Source: a virus. From it: a stretch of DNA of 41,646 bases. Both the position numbers and the translations under genes were made by a program. The stretch spans positions 1-41,646 of the IMG/VR virus record IMGVR_UViG_3300036785_000350. One strand, 5' to 3'. This document shows positions 16,677 to 25,046 of this stretch, piece by piece. Position 1 is the first letter of the stretch. The number at the start of each line of letters is the position of its first letter. The notes beneath the pieces were generated by a model. It saw only the letters and a list, made by a program, of their open reading frames with translations. It was not told where the DNA came from and made no database searches.

Positions 16677-17015
16677 GTTGCCGCTATGTGAATCCCACCG
16701 GAGATTCTCGATCCGGTTATCGGTGCGAACCCCGTTGTTATGGCAGCATTCATGACCGGTGGGTGCTGGGCCACGAAATGCCGCCAAGACGAGCCGGTGA
16801 ACAAGCTCGTTCTGATACTTGCCAGCCTTCGACAGAATCACGATGATATAGCCGTTGTAAGTCACGCGCTGCTTAAGTACCCGTCCGTTCACGGGTATCC
16901 GCCGAATCCGACCAAAATTACTGGCTTCGTAGAGACCTTCAAACCTGGGAATCGGGCGCCATCGCTCCAGATGCTCACGTCCCGAAATGTCAACAGTAAA
17001 AGGCGGATATGGCAT
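16503..17015 (-). CDS. Antisense HNH endonuclease with NUMOD4 motif
   Basis: 170 aa on the opposite strand to the tail operon. It begins MPYPPFTVDISG and has a NUMOD4-like motif (ERWRPIPRFEGLYEASNFG, residues 17-35), an HNH_3 core (ELVHRLVLAAFRG ... HECCHNNGVRTDNRIENLRW) and a C-terminal zinc-ribbon-like segment (CIRGHVFDDANTYVRPGG ... CRECRRLRD). The 3' end lies inside the minor tail gene. The gene is the only leftward gene between 1 and 27.5 kb and would need its own promoter. It looks like a homing gene captured in reverse. Confidence 0.88.
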   Translation of the reverse strand: MPYPPFTVDISGREHLERWRPIPRFEGLYEASNFGRIRRIPVNGRVLKQRVTYNGYIIVILSKAGKYQNELVHRLVLAAFRGPAPTGHECCHNNGVRTDNRIENLRWDSHSGNSVDMVVVHRTHRNTRKTHCIRGHVFDDANTYVRPGGQRMCRECRRLRDAEYKRGRHQ

Positions 17016-17049
17016 CGAATTAGTATACCGAAATGGAGTCTAAGTCACC

Positions 17050-17496
17050 ATGACTGATTTGGCGCCACCGCAGTTCCCGCACGACTTCCCGCTCCGGGAA
17101 AACTGCAACCCTGATGATCCGTATCAGGCGTTTTTGTGGATGCTGGTGGCGTGGCCTGGGCAGAACGGCGGCCAACTCGTGATGCCCGTCGGCTATCTGC
17201 AGTTGGTGTCGAAGCGGTTGTGGGACTTGGGCGCCCGCCCTGTCGAGGCGCCGACGTTGAAGTACCGTAAGCCGGGGAATTTGGATCCGCATTGGTTGAC
17301 GTCGCCGGGTAGTTGGGTGCCGATCGACGCCCCCGATGATGATCCGCGCACCCCGGCGCGGAAAGCCGCCGACACACTCGCCGCCACCCAGAAAGCGGAA
17401 CTACTACGGGAATTGGCGAAAGACTTAACCCCGAAACAACGCTACGATCTGGCCCGCGCCATGGCTGAGGAAGAGGGTGACGATGACCCAGCCTGA
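17050..17496 (+). CDS. Conserved tail-operon protein, DUF2744/gp29-like
   Basis: 148 aa. The block FPLRENCNPDDPYQAFLWML followed by PGQNGGQLVMPVGYL and SPGSWVPIDAPDD is a conserved signature of the DUF2744 (phage gp29-like) family, found after the Gp37-like protein in many mycobacteriophages. The C-terminal 50 residues are a charged helix (AELLRELAKDLTPKQRYDLA). Role is unknown; position suggests tail tip assembly. It overlaps the next gene by 14 bases. Confidence 0.85.
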   Translation: MTDLAPPQFPHDFPLRENCNPDDPYQAFLWMLVAWPGQNGGQLVMPVGYLQLVSKRLWDLGARPVEAPTLKYRKPGNLDPHWLTSPGSWVPIDAPDDDPRTPARKAADTLAATQKAELLRELAKDLTPKQRYDLARAMAEEEGDDDPA

Positions 17497-20400
17497 CCAA
17501 TACCTGCCGACCACCGCGCTCACCGGGACCGGCGGCTTCGCCAACTTCTCCACCCAGACACAAGCCGACTTCGAAGCCCAATTCAAAGGCCCGTGGGACG
17601 CGATCCTCAAACCTTTGGTCAACATCTGCAACCTGATCGGGGATCTCCCGTTCATCCAAGGTTTGGCGGCGGCCGGGCGGGCGTTCGCCGGCGGCACCGC
17701 CTCCGCCGGCCCGCTGGGCGACATGATGGCCGGCCTCAACGCGATCGGCTCCCGGCTCAACGGCATCATCAACACACTGAAAACCGCGCTCGAAGCGGTC
17801 GATTGGCTCACCCCGACCGGGGTTATCGACGCGTTCAAAGCCCTCGTCCAGTTCGCCAAGGATCTTATCAACTGGGTCATCTGGATTGTTCAAACGTTGA
17901 TTCAAGCTGAAACCCCGACCTGGTTGCAGAACTTGAAGCAGGTCTTCGAAATCGACCTGCTGCACAATGATTGGAATCAGCTGACCGCGGCGTGGGGCGC
18001 CATCAACTGGGCCAATTGGGCTATCGCCCCCGACCTGATGGCCGCCTGGGGCGCCATCCTCACCTTCCTCCAAGAGTTCGTGCAGTGGGGCCGCCTCGTC
18101 GTCCAAAACATCAGCGGGTTTGATCTGTTCAAGTCGTTCGACGTGTTCGCGTTCCCCCAACTACGCACCGCGATAAGCAGTTTCAGGAACGCGCTGCAAG
18201 CGATCAACTGGACCGGCGGGACCGCGTCGGGCGACGCCGTCAGCGCGATCACGAAATTCCTGCAAGACGCCGGCAACTGGGTACTGCAAGTCCTCGAAAA
18301 CCTGGTAACAGGGATCAATACCGGTCCCATCCACAGCGTCTTTTCCGGCGTGCAAAGTTTCATCGACGGATTCGCGCTGAACCCGTTCCTCGGCGGCATC
18401 GAAACCATCGCCAACAACATCATCGACACAGTCGTCAACACGTTCCTCGGCCAAGGCGGCAGCGGGTTCAGCCTCTCGGACTTTGTCCGCGCCATCCAAT
18501 CCATCCCGTCGAACCTGATGACCGGCAGCTTCGCACCCGGCCAAATCTCCCATCTCAACATCGGCATCCTGTCACCGTTCATCCCCGAATTTTTGGTCAA
18601 CCCGAACTTTGATACCGCGAACTCGATTCTGGGGCAGCTTGATTGGATCTGGGACGGCACCCAAGGGCCGGCCGGGGTGTTGACGTCGGTTTTCTCGACG
18701 ATGGACGGGCTGCTTAAAGAGCTGTTCTCCAATCCGATCGCGGTGGCCGCCGGCCAAGTGCTGGCGATCTCGGGTAACGCGCAGTGGACGGGTGTATCGG
18801 GTTCCACGATCGCGTTGACGGTGGCGAAGTTCGACAACACCAACACCCTGCTCGGCAACGACACCGTCGCCTCAATCCCGTCGCCGGGGGTTTCGTCGGG
18901 TTGGACGGTGCTGTCCAACAACTACACGGTCCCATCCGGTGTGTCGACGGTGGTGTTGCGGCCCATCGCCCAGGCGACTACCGGGAAGGTGTGGTTCGGG
19001 AAACTGTCCGTCAAACAAACAGCTAATTCGCTGCTGGCACAGTTGATTCCTTTGTTGGATGCCTCCAAGATCGGCACCGGCCAGTTTTCGCAAACCCAGA
19101 TCATCAACCTGCCCACCGACCTGACCGCGCGAGCATTAGTCACCGACCTCAACAGCGGCTGGAACACCATCATTTCCGCGCTCGGCGGCACCGGGACGGG
19201 CCTGGCCGGTGTGCAAGCCGCCCTATTATCTATCCCTGGCGCGAACATCAGCGGCACCATCAGCGCTGTCGCCGTCAACATTCAGAACATGATCGACGCA
19301 ATCCTGCTGGCGTTCAACCCTTCCTATGTTGCCGGCTCCGGATCGCTGCCCGGTGTCACCGGCGCGCTCGGCACCATCCCCATCGGCAACATCACCAACC
19401 TGACCACCAACCTCAACGCCAAAGCGCTAGCCACCGACCTCACCGCCCTGATGACCAATTTGGGTGCCGGCGTCGCCACCTTGACGGCGATCACCAACCG
19501 GCTCACCAACCTCACCCCGGGCGGCGCCTACAACGGCAACCTGGCCATCGCCCAGATCACCAACCTCACCAACTACCTGTCCCACCTGTCCCCGGCCGGT
19601 GTCATCGACAGCATCCTTTCGGTGTCCGGGCTCGGCAGCTACCTACAGAACATGAGCACCGGCGGCGTCCTCAACGGCGTCAACGCCGTGACCGGGCTGT
19701 CCACCGCCCTCAACGCGAAAGCATTAGCATCCGACCTGAACAGCCTGCTGACCAACCTATTCGGCACCCCCGCTTTGGGAACGGTGCTGCAATACCCGGC
19801 GCTACCCAACATCACGGTAGGCGGCTCCGTCGCCGACATCCAAGCCTCCCTGGTAGCTTTCGCCGACCAGATCACCGCCGCGGTAGGCATGGGCACCGGG
19901 CACCCGATCACCACCATTGGTACCGCGTTTCAAAACATTCCCGGCTTCAACGTTTTCGGCCCGGTCGGCGGCAACAACAACACCACCCACCAAAGCCTTT
20001 GGGACGCCATCGTCAACGGGATACATCCCGGCTCCGGCACCGGAAACGGTGTGTCGGATGTGCAAACCGCGCTGGCCACACTCGCGGGCACGGTGAACGG
20101 TCTGTCCGGCGGTTTGGGAACAACCTCGTACACGGTGGCCGGGACTTACACCTACACGCTTCCTTCGGCGACCAGCAACATCGACATCGTTGTTGTCGGG
20201 GCCGGTGGCGGCGGTGCGGGCGGCTCCACGGTCCTGCACGGGGTTGGTGGGGGCGCCGGGGTTTTCGGCTCGGCGGCCAACCTAGCCCGGGGCACCTCGT
20301 TTACTGCAACATCGTTCACCGTTGTTGTCGGGACGGGCGGCGCCGGCGGATCCGTATCGGGTAATCCCGGTTTCGGTGGTGGTGGCTCCTCGGTGAACTA

Positions 20401-20650
20401 CGGCACCGGCTCGGCCAGCGGTGCGGGCGGCGCGGGTGGTGTCGGAACAGGCGGCACCCTGGTTTTTCAGGGCGCTGCGGCGGGCAGCACCACCGTCAAC
20501 GGGATCACCTACACCGGCGGCGGGCAGCAGGGCAGCGCAGGTTTCAACGGTCAGTCCTCTGGCGGCGGCGGCGCCGGCGGTAACATCGGTTTCTCGTTAA
20601 GCCCCGGCGGGGCCGGTGCTAGCGGCGGCGTCTGGATCCGGGCCTACTGA
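17483..20650 (+). CDS. Large minor tail protein with glycine-rich tip
   Basis: 1055 aa from ATG 17483, with AGAGGG just upstream; GTG 17477 is possible. Residues 1-400 are helical and Trp-rich. About 417-513 there is a beta jelly-roll carbohydrate-binding-like segment (VLAISGNAQWTGVSGSTIAL ... GKVWFGKLSVKQT). Three copies of NL-x-T-x-LNAKALATDLN (near 541, 638, 737) mark a repeat region. Residues about 878-1055 are a glycine-rich domain (YTYTLPSATSNIDIVVVGAG ... GGVWIRAY) like the end of the Dit protein. It is likely a receptor-binding or fibre protein exposed at the tail tip. Confidence 0.85.
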   Translation: MTQPDQYLPTTALTGTGGFANFSTQTQADFEAQFKGPWDAILKPLVNICNLIGDLPFIQGLAAAGRAFAGGTASAGPLGDMMAGLNAIGSRLNGIINTLKTALEAVDWLTPTGVIDAFKALVQFAKDLINWVIWIVQTLIQAETPTWLQNLKQVFEIDLLHNDWNQLTAAWGAINWANWAIAPDLMAAWGAILTFLQEFVQWGRLVVQNISGFDLFKSFDVFAFPQLRTAISSFRNALQAINWTGGTASGDAVSAITKFLQDAGNWVLQVLENLVTGINTGPIHSVFSGVQSFIDGFALNPFLGGIETIANNIIDTVVNTFLGQGGSGFSLSDFVRAIQSIPSNLMTGSFAPGQISHLNIGILSPFIPEFLVNPNFDTANSILGQLDWIWDGTQGPAGVLTSVFSTMDGLLKELFSNPIAVAAGQVLAISGNAQWTGVSGSTIALTVAKFDNTNTLLGNDTVASIPSPGVSSGWTVLSNNYTVPSGVSTVVLRPIAQATTGKVWFGKLSVKQTANSLLAQLIPLLDASKIGTGQFSQTQIINLPTDLTARALVTDLNSGWNTIISALGGTGTGLAGVQAALLSIPGANISGTISAVAVNIQNMIDAILLAFNPSYVAGSGSLPGVTGALGTIPIGNITNLTTNLNAKALATDLTALMTNLGAGVATLTAITNRLTNLTPGGAYNGNLAIAQITNLTNYLSHLSPAGVIDSILSVSGLGSYLQNMSTGGVLNGVNAVTGLSTALNAKALASDLNSLLTNLFGTPALGTVLQYPALPNITVGGSVADIQASLVAFADQITAAVGMGTGHPITTIGTAFQNIPGFNVFGPVGGNNNTTHQSLWDAIVNGIHPGSGTGNGVSDVQTALATLAGTVNGLSGGLGTTSYTVAGTYTYTLPSATSNIDIVVVGAGGGGAGGSTVLHGVGGGAGVFGSAANLARGTSFTATSFTVVVGTGGAGGSVSGNPGFGGGGSSVNYGTGSASGAGGAGGVGTGGTLVFQGAAAGSTTVNGITYTGGGQQGSAGFNGQSSGGGGAGGNIGFSLSPGGAGASGGVWIRAY

Positions 20651-22605
20651 TGCCGTGGACTGCCAGCCCGTACGCGGTGGGGCAGCCGGCCGGGCAGTTG
20701 GGTTGGCGGGCACCGTTTTCCACCGTGTTGATAACGCCGAGCATGGTTGCGGTGGCAACGATGCTGTCGCCGACTGTGCTGGTGGGTTTCATCATCACCC
20801 CGCCCGCGATGGCCGGGGTTGCCGTGTTCCGGGCGCCGACCGTCACCTCAACGGCCGCGCTGACCGTTCCGCCGATGCAGGCCACCGCCGTGCTGCTGGC
20901 ACCGTTCCTGGGAACCGTGATCCCGGTCGCGGTGCCCGTGTTGCCGGCGACCGCCCAGTTCCGCATCCCGACGGTAGCGGCCGGTGTCAGCGTGGCGTCC
21001 CCGTTGATGCAGGCGATCGCCGCGATGCTGACCCCAGCGGTGAGCAGCGCCTACGCCGAGCTGCCGCCCGCTATGACCGCTGCGGCGCTGATGCCCGCTC
21101 CGGCGGTGGCTTCCGGTGTCGGCGTGGCGCCGCCGTTGATGCTGGCGGCAGCCGCGCTGTTGACACCCACGATCACCATCGGCGGACCTATCCTGCCGCC
21201 GCCCATGGCCGCCAACGCCGCCATGCTTACACCCGCTGTCAGTTCCGCTGTCGCCATTGGCGGCGGCGTCACGGTGCCCGCCTTCGACGCCGTCGGCGGC
21301 ACTGGAACCATAAATACGACAACAACAGGCAGCGAGACGCACACCGGGACAGCCGGCGCCACAGTCCTAGGGATTATCGAAATTTCGGCCGGCGTAACAA
21401 TTTCATCCTTCACCTTCGGCGGAATATCAATGCCGTTGGTCGGGTCCGTACCGCTGAACAACACCTCAAGTCTGCTGGCGATATACCAGCTGACCGGCGC
21501 GCCCGGCGGTACCCAAACAGTCACCGTCACCTCAAGCGGCGTAGCAGTATCAACGTTCACCACGGTCGGCTATACGGGTGTGAACAGCGTGAGTCCCATT
21601 GTCACCGTGTACGGGACGGGCTCATCGCAGTCACAGTCGGCCACCGATTCCGCCAACCAGATCATTGTTCAGGCATTCGGCATCCATTCAGGTACCGCCT
21701 TCTCCGCGCTGGCAGGCGGAACAGTCCGTTTCAACGCGGCGCATCTCGCTATCCAGGAATCCGCGTCCAGCACCACCTTCACCGCCACCAACACCGCGGA
21801 TATCTGGGCTGGGGCGTATGTCGTTTTGTCGGGCGGGGTTGGGGGTGCCCCGCTCATGGCCGCCAGCGCGGCGATGCCCGCCCCGACTGTGGCCGCGACA
21901 GCCGCCGTCACCATCCCCGCACCGCTCCTGGCCGCGGCCGCCGCCATGCCAGCCCCGACCGTCAACGTCGGCACCGGCGTCGCCATCACCGCCCCCGTCT
22001 TGCATGCCACGGCTGCTATGCCGACACCGACAGTCAACGTCACCGCCCCACCCGCCCTGACGTTCGACGCACTCGGCGCTGGTTGCGCGCTGGGCGCGAA
22101 TTCGTGGAGTCACACCGGCACCGCCGGATCCTACGTAGTCGTAGGATTTGTCACGGCGTCGGCCTTCACCTCAGTAACTTTCGGCGCGTCCACAATGACC
22201 CTGCTAGGGTCGAAACCCGACACCCAAAGCGCAGGCACACTGTATTACTACCGCCTGTCGGGCGCGCCCGGCGGTGCGCAAACCGTCTCCGTCAACAGTG
22301 GCAGCGGTGTTTTCGGAAATTCGATCTCCTACAAAAACGTCACTTCCGCAGCACTACAAACGGTTAACAACAGCACCGCGGGAACGGCGCTATCGCAGGC
22401 CGTATCCTGCACCAGCAGCCAAATCATCGTGCAGTCCTTCATGGACAATTACACCCAATCAATCGCGAGTTACAGCGGCGGCACAAGCCGGTACATCGCC
22501 CCAGCACCCATATTCACGCTGAGTACCGCCGCCGCGACAACAACGTTCACAGCAACCGACAGCAACTCAACCTACTGGGCCGGCGTCGCCGCAATCCTCT
22601 CCTAA
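20650..22605 (+). CDS. Repetitive minor tail protein with two beta-sandwich domains
   Basis: 651 aa; ATG overlaps the previous TGA. Residues 1-205 consist of repeats with consensus P-x-M-x-A-x-A-x-ML-x-PTV. Then come two homologous beta domains (about 211-396 and 471-651), each with D-A-[VL]-G-x-G near the start, SHTGTAG or THTGTAG, SGAPGG-[TA]-QTV and STTFTAT or TTTFTAT near the end. Between them the PTV repeats resume (about 400-465). The architecture suggests a modular fibre that grew by duplication. Confidence 0.8.
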   Translation: MPWTASPYAVGQPAGQLGWRAPFSTVLITPSMVAVATMLSPTVLVGFIITPPAMAGVAVFRAPTVTSTAALTVPPMQATAVLLAPFLGTVIPVAVPVLPATAQFRIPTVAAGVSVASPLMQAIAAMLTPAVSSAYAELPPAMTAAALMPAPAVASGVGVAPPLMLAAAALLTPTITIGGPILPPPMAANAAMLTPAVSSAVAIGGGVTVPAFDAVGGTGTINTTTTGSETHTGTAGATVLGIIEISAGVTISSFTFGGISMPLVGSVPLNNTSSLLAIYQLTGAPGGTQTVTVTSSGVAVSTFTTVGYTGVNSVSPIVTVYGTGSSQSQSATDSANQIIVQAFGIHSGTAFSALAGGTVRFNAAHLAIQESASSTTFTATNTADIWAGAYVVLSGGVGGAPLMAASAAMPAPTVAATAAVTIPAPLLAAAAAMPAPTVNVGTGVAITAPVLHATAAMPTPTVNVTAPPALTFDALGAGCALGANSWSHTGTAGSYVVVGFVTASAFTSVTFGASTMTLLGSKPDTQSAGTLYYYRLSGAPGGAQTVSVNSGSGVFGNSISYKNVTSAALQTVNNSTAGTALSQAVSCTSSQIIVQSFMDNYTQSIASYSGGTSRYIAPAPIFTLSTAAATTTFTATDSNSTYWAGVAAILS

Positions 22606-22632
22606 ACCCCAACTAACAGAAAGAAACAAACG

Positions 22633-22923
22633 ATGGCACTCACCACCCTCACCCGCCAAACCGAAACCATCCAAGGCATCGAACTCAAAGGCCCACCCGA
22701 CATGCTCACCGTGCTGCAAAATATCGGCGGCTTCACCGCCTCCGTGTACGGCGGCAGCGTCCAAATGCAGAACAACGCCGGAACCATTACCTGGCAACTC
22801 TTGATCAACAACACCACCGCCAACAGCAGCGCGTTCGCTGTCGTTGGCGATTGGGTGATCATCGAAAACCACGCCATCGTCACCGTCTGCAAACAAGCCG
22901 ACTACGCCAGCATGTTCGTCTAA
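22633..22923 (+). CDS. Small conserved tail-region protein
   Basis: 96 aa. It begins MALTTLTRQTETIQGIELKG and is mainly beta strand (FTASVYGGSVQMQNNAG, WVIIENHAIVTVCKQADY). The 27-base leader carries AGAAAGAAAC as a weak ribosome site. Its place among minor tail genes suggests a virion or tail-tip component. I do not recognise a domain with confidence. Confidence 0.7.
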   Translation: MALTTLTRQTETIQGIELKGPPDMLTVLQNIGGFTASVYGGSVQMQNNAGTITWQLLINNTTANSSAFAVVGDWVIIENHAIVTVCKQADYASMFV

Positions 22924-22942
22924 GAAAGGAACCTAACTCCCC

Positions 22943-23371
22943 ATGGCTACCGCTCATTTTTATGACTGCTACTGGCAGTCGTTGAACAACAAGGAAATTA
23001 ACCTCCTGTCGGACACCATCAAACTGATGCTCACCACCAACGCCTACGTCCCCAACCGCGGCACCGACCGCTACCAATCCGCGGTCACCAACGAAGTCGT
23101 CGGCACCGGCTACACTGCTGGCGGGGCCACTGTCGGATCCATAGCCAACGCGATCGCCAGCAATGTCTACACCATCACCGGCGCAAACGTGTCCTGGCCG
23201 TCCTCCACGTTCACCACCCGCATCGGCGTCCTCTACGACTCCACACCCGCCACCGCCGCCACCCGACCCCTCATCGGATTCGTCGACTTCACCACCGACC
23301 AATCACCCTCCAACGGAACACTATCCGTCACCTGGAACGCCTCAGGCATCGGAACAGTCACCGACAGCTAG
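22943..23371 (+). CDS. Minor tail protein, small beta-rich
   Basis: 142 aa with AAGAAAGGA at 22922-22930. The start MATAHFYDCYWQSLNNKEIN followed by DTIKLMLTTNAYVPN and then GTGYTAGGATVGS is a pattern I associate with small minor tail or fibre-associated proteins of actinophages. A Ser/Thr/Gly-rich C-terminus (SNGTLSVTWNASGIGTV) is consistent with a beta structure. It is transcribed with the tail operon. Confidence 0.72.
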   Translation: MATAHFYDCYWQSLNNKEINLLSDTIKLMLTTNAYVPNRGTDRYQSAVTNEVVGTGYTAGGATVGSIANAIASNVYTITGANVSWPSSTFTTRIGVLYDSTPATAATRPLIGFVDFTTDQSPSNGTLSVTWNASGIGTVTDS

Positions 23372-23383
23372 AAAGGACACCGA

Positions 23384-23620
23384 ATGACCGCACCAGACGA
23401 CACCACCGAATACCGGGTATGGTACGACGCGGTAGACGGCGCACGCCGCTCCCTGAACGCCGAAGACGAAGCCGGCGTACAACAAATCATCGCCGACCTC
23501 GACGCCGACGAAGCGCGCCGCCAACTCCTCGCCACCACAGTCGGGCTGACCACCGAACCCCACGACTACAACATTGCGGCCGAGAAAGTCACCACCAACA
23601 GCACACCCGTCGATCTATGA
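23384..23620 (+). CDS. 78-aa protein before lysis genes
   Basis: An acidic protein with an N-terminal strand (EYRVWYDAVDGARRSL) followed by a helical segment (DEAGVQQIIADLDADEARRQ). AGAAAGGAC lies upstream at 23370-23378. It overlaps the next gene by four bases (ATGA type). No known domain recognised; it may be a tail-operon accessory. Confidence 0.68.
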   Translation: MTAPDDTTEYRVWYDAVDGARRSLNAEDEAGVQQIIADLDADEARRQLLATTVGLTTEPHDYNIAAEKVTTNSTPVDL

Positions 23621-23790
23621 CCGCACCGCCGCCGCCGCCCGAAGTGCGGCAATGCCAAGACAACACCCACCCCGCCTACACCGCCGTAGCAGTCAACGCC
23701 GGCACCAACCGCTGGGGCGTCATGCACCCAGCCAACGGCGGCTACTGGGCGTTAGACACCGACGTCGCAGACTGGACCGTCCTCACGTGA
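23617..23790 (+). CDS. 57-aa protein, function unknown
   Basis: ATG 23617 overlaps the preceding TGA and the stop overlaps the GTG of the lysin fragment. The protein starts MTAPPPPPEV, has NAGTNRWGVMHPANGGYWA in the middle and many aromatic residues. Upstream in-frame extension would lie inside the previous gene and is rejected. Likely a small tail or lysis-operon protein. Confidence 0.65.
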   Translation: MTAPPPPPEVRQCQDNTHPAYTAVAVNAGTNRWGVMHPANGGYWALDTDVADWTVLT

Positions 23791-24020
23791 TCACCGAAAA
23801 CAATTGGCCCTCCTGTGGTGCTGATCGGTGCGACAAAACCCCCATCCCCGGCACCCAAATCAACCTGCCGCTACAACAAGGCCAACCCGCCGCGATCATG
23901 AAAGCGTTCGCCGCCGACTACCACGTCTACATCGAAAGCCTCTACAACGGGGCCAGCGATGAAGGGGGGTGGACGCCCACCAATTCCGTCGCGACGAGCA
24001 ATCATCTCGGCGGAACTTAA
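23787..24020 (+). CDS. lysA: Endolysin LysA, N-terminal fragment (M15 peptidase, part 1)
   Basis: 77 aa from GTG 23787 overlapping the preceding TGA. It has the mycobacteriophage LysA N-terminus: TENNWPSCGADRCDKTPIPG, FAADYHVYIESLYN, TNSVATSNHLGGT. The last block is the first half of the peptidase M15 zinc motif S-x-H-x-x-G-x-A-x-D; His73 would be a zinc ligand. The frame then ends with TAA at 24018-24020, whereas the expected continuation AMDLNW is found in another frame six bases later. A five-base insertion close to 24016-24020 would explain the break. It could be a sequencing error, a real mutation, or a two-subunit lysin. Confidence 0.8.
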   Translation: MITENNWPSCGADRCDKTPIPGTQINLPLQQGQPAAIMKAFAADYHVYIESLYNGASDEGGWTPTNSVATSNHLGGT

Positions 24021-24025
24021 CCGCG

Positions 24026-25045
24026 ATGGATCTTAACTGGACAGACCACCCCTTCCAAGTCCGCGGCACTTTCTCCCACGACCAAGTCAACACCATCCGC
24101 GAACTGTTGGCCTACTACGAAGACACCATCTTTTGGGCCGGCGACTGGGAGAGCCCCGTGGACGAAATGCACTGGCAGATGGGCTATGACACCTACAAAA
24201 ACAGCCACACCCAAGAGTTCATCGACCGCAAAATCCGCCCGGATGGGTTCAGCTTTTTCCGGCAGACCATCACCCCGGCGATCGACCGTAAACCCGTCAC
24301 CCCGTCTGAAGGTGGCACCAGCTGGGCTGACGTGTCGCAGTATCAGGGCCGGCCTGTGGACTCTACCTATCCCTACGGCGTCCTTAGCTTTAGGACTAAC
24401 AGCGGCGACAAGGTTGATACGTTGGCGTTGGAGAATGCGCGGTCGGCGAAGAAAGCGTTGGCCAGCGGCGGCAGTTCCCTCGTGATTCCGTACTACTTTT
24501 TCAGGCCCGGCGAAGAGAACTGCGACCTACACCGAAAAGTGTTGGAGGACGCCGGATTATGGAACGTCGACGGCACGATCACCATGGTTGATGTCGAGTC
24601 CGCGGGCGGCGCCATCAAAGGGGATCAGTCGTGGGAGATCAACGACGAAGTGAACCGGATACGGGGCTGGTACGGCAACACCCGCCGCGTCTGCGGCTAC
24701 TGGAACCCCAACGCCGACAGCGGATTATGGTTAACCCGGCCCTACGCGCTGGAGCTGATCATCCCGCAGTACAACAACCGGCCCGGCGACCTCACCGGCG
24801 TCCACGACAACATCGCCGTCCGCGAAGCGTTCGCGCACCAGTACACCGACAAAGCCACCGACGTGCCACCATGGTCGGGCCAGGGCGTCGATATGAACTG
24901 GTCGGTTTACACGCTGGCTGAGCTACTGACCCTGTTCGGGCTGAAAGAGGCGATCAAAGAACCGGAGCCGGGTGGCCCGATTGATGTCACGGACGCGGAT
25001 CTGGAAGAGTTGTGTAGCGCGATCGGGGCTCAGTTCCTTGCCTAG
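24026..25045 (+). CDS. lysA: Endolysin LysA, C-terminal fragment (M15 part 2 plus GH25-like)
   Basis: 339 aa from ATG 24026, five bases after the stop of part 1, compatible with translational reinitiation. It starts MDLNWTDHPF with the Asp2 zinc ligand of M15, followed by D46-E-M-H49-W50, the second zinc/catalytic block. Residues about 98-300 resemble a GH25 muramidase: SWADVSQYQGRPVDS, SFRTNSGDK, and the D-x-E pair in TITMVDVESAGG (Asp189, Glu191). A short acidic tail ends the protein. No separate cell-wall binding domain is clear. The frame begins further upstream (ATG 23969) but that region only encodes LysA in the other frame. Confidence 0.82.
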   Translation: MDLNWTDHPFQVRGTFSHDQVNTIRELLAYYEDTIFWAGDWESPVDEMHWQMGYDTYKNSHTQEFIDRKIRPDGFSFFRQTITPAIDRKPVTPSEGGTSWADVSQYQGRPVDSTYPYGVLSFRTNSGDKVDTLALENARSAKKALASGGSSLVIPYYFFRPGEENCDLHRKVLEDAGLWNVDGTITMVDVESAGGAIKGDQSWEINDEVNRIRGWYGNTRRVCGYWNPNADSGLWLTRPYALELIIPQYNNRPGDLTGVHDNIAVREAFAHQYTDKATDVPPWSGQGVDMNWSVYTLAELLTLFGLKEAIKEPEPGGPIDVTDADLEELCSAIGAQFLA

Positions 25046-25046
25046 A

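Noticed and set aside
20616-22367. A 583-aa Arg/His-rich forward frame
   Set aside because: It is a +1 shadow of the repetitive minor tail gene; its Arg/His/Gly composition is typical of shifted GC-rich codons.
23969-24025. ATG 23969 as start of the second LysA fragment
   Set aside because: The first 19 residues are read from DNA that encodes the conserved LysA N-terminus in the other frame.
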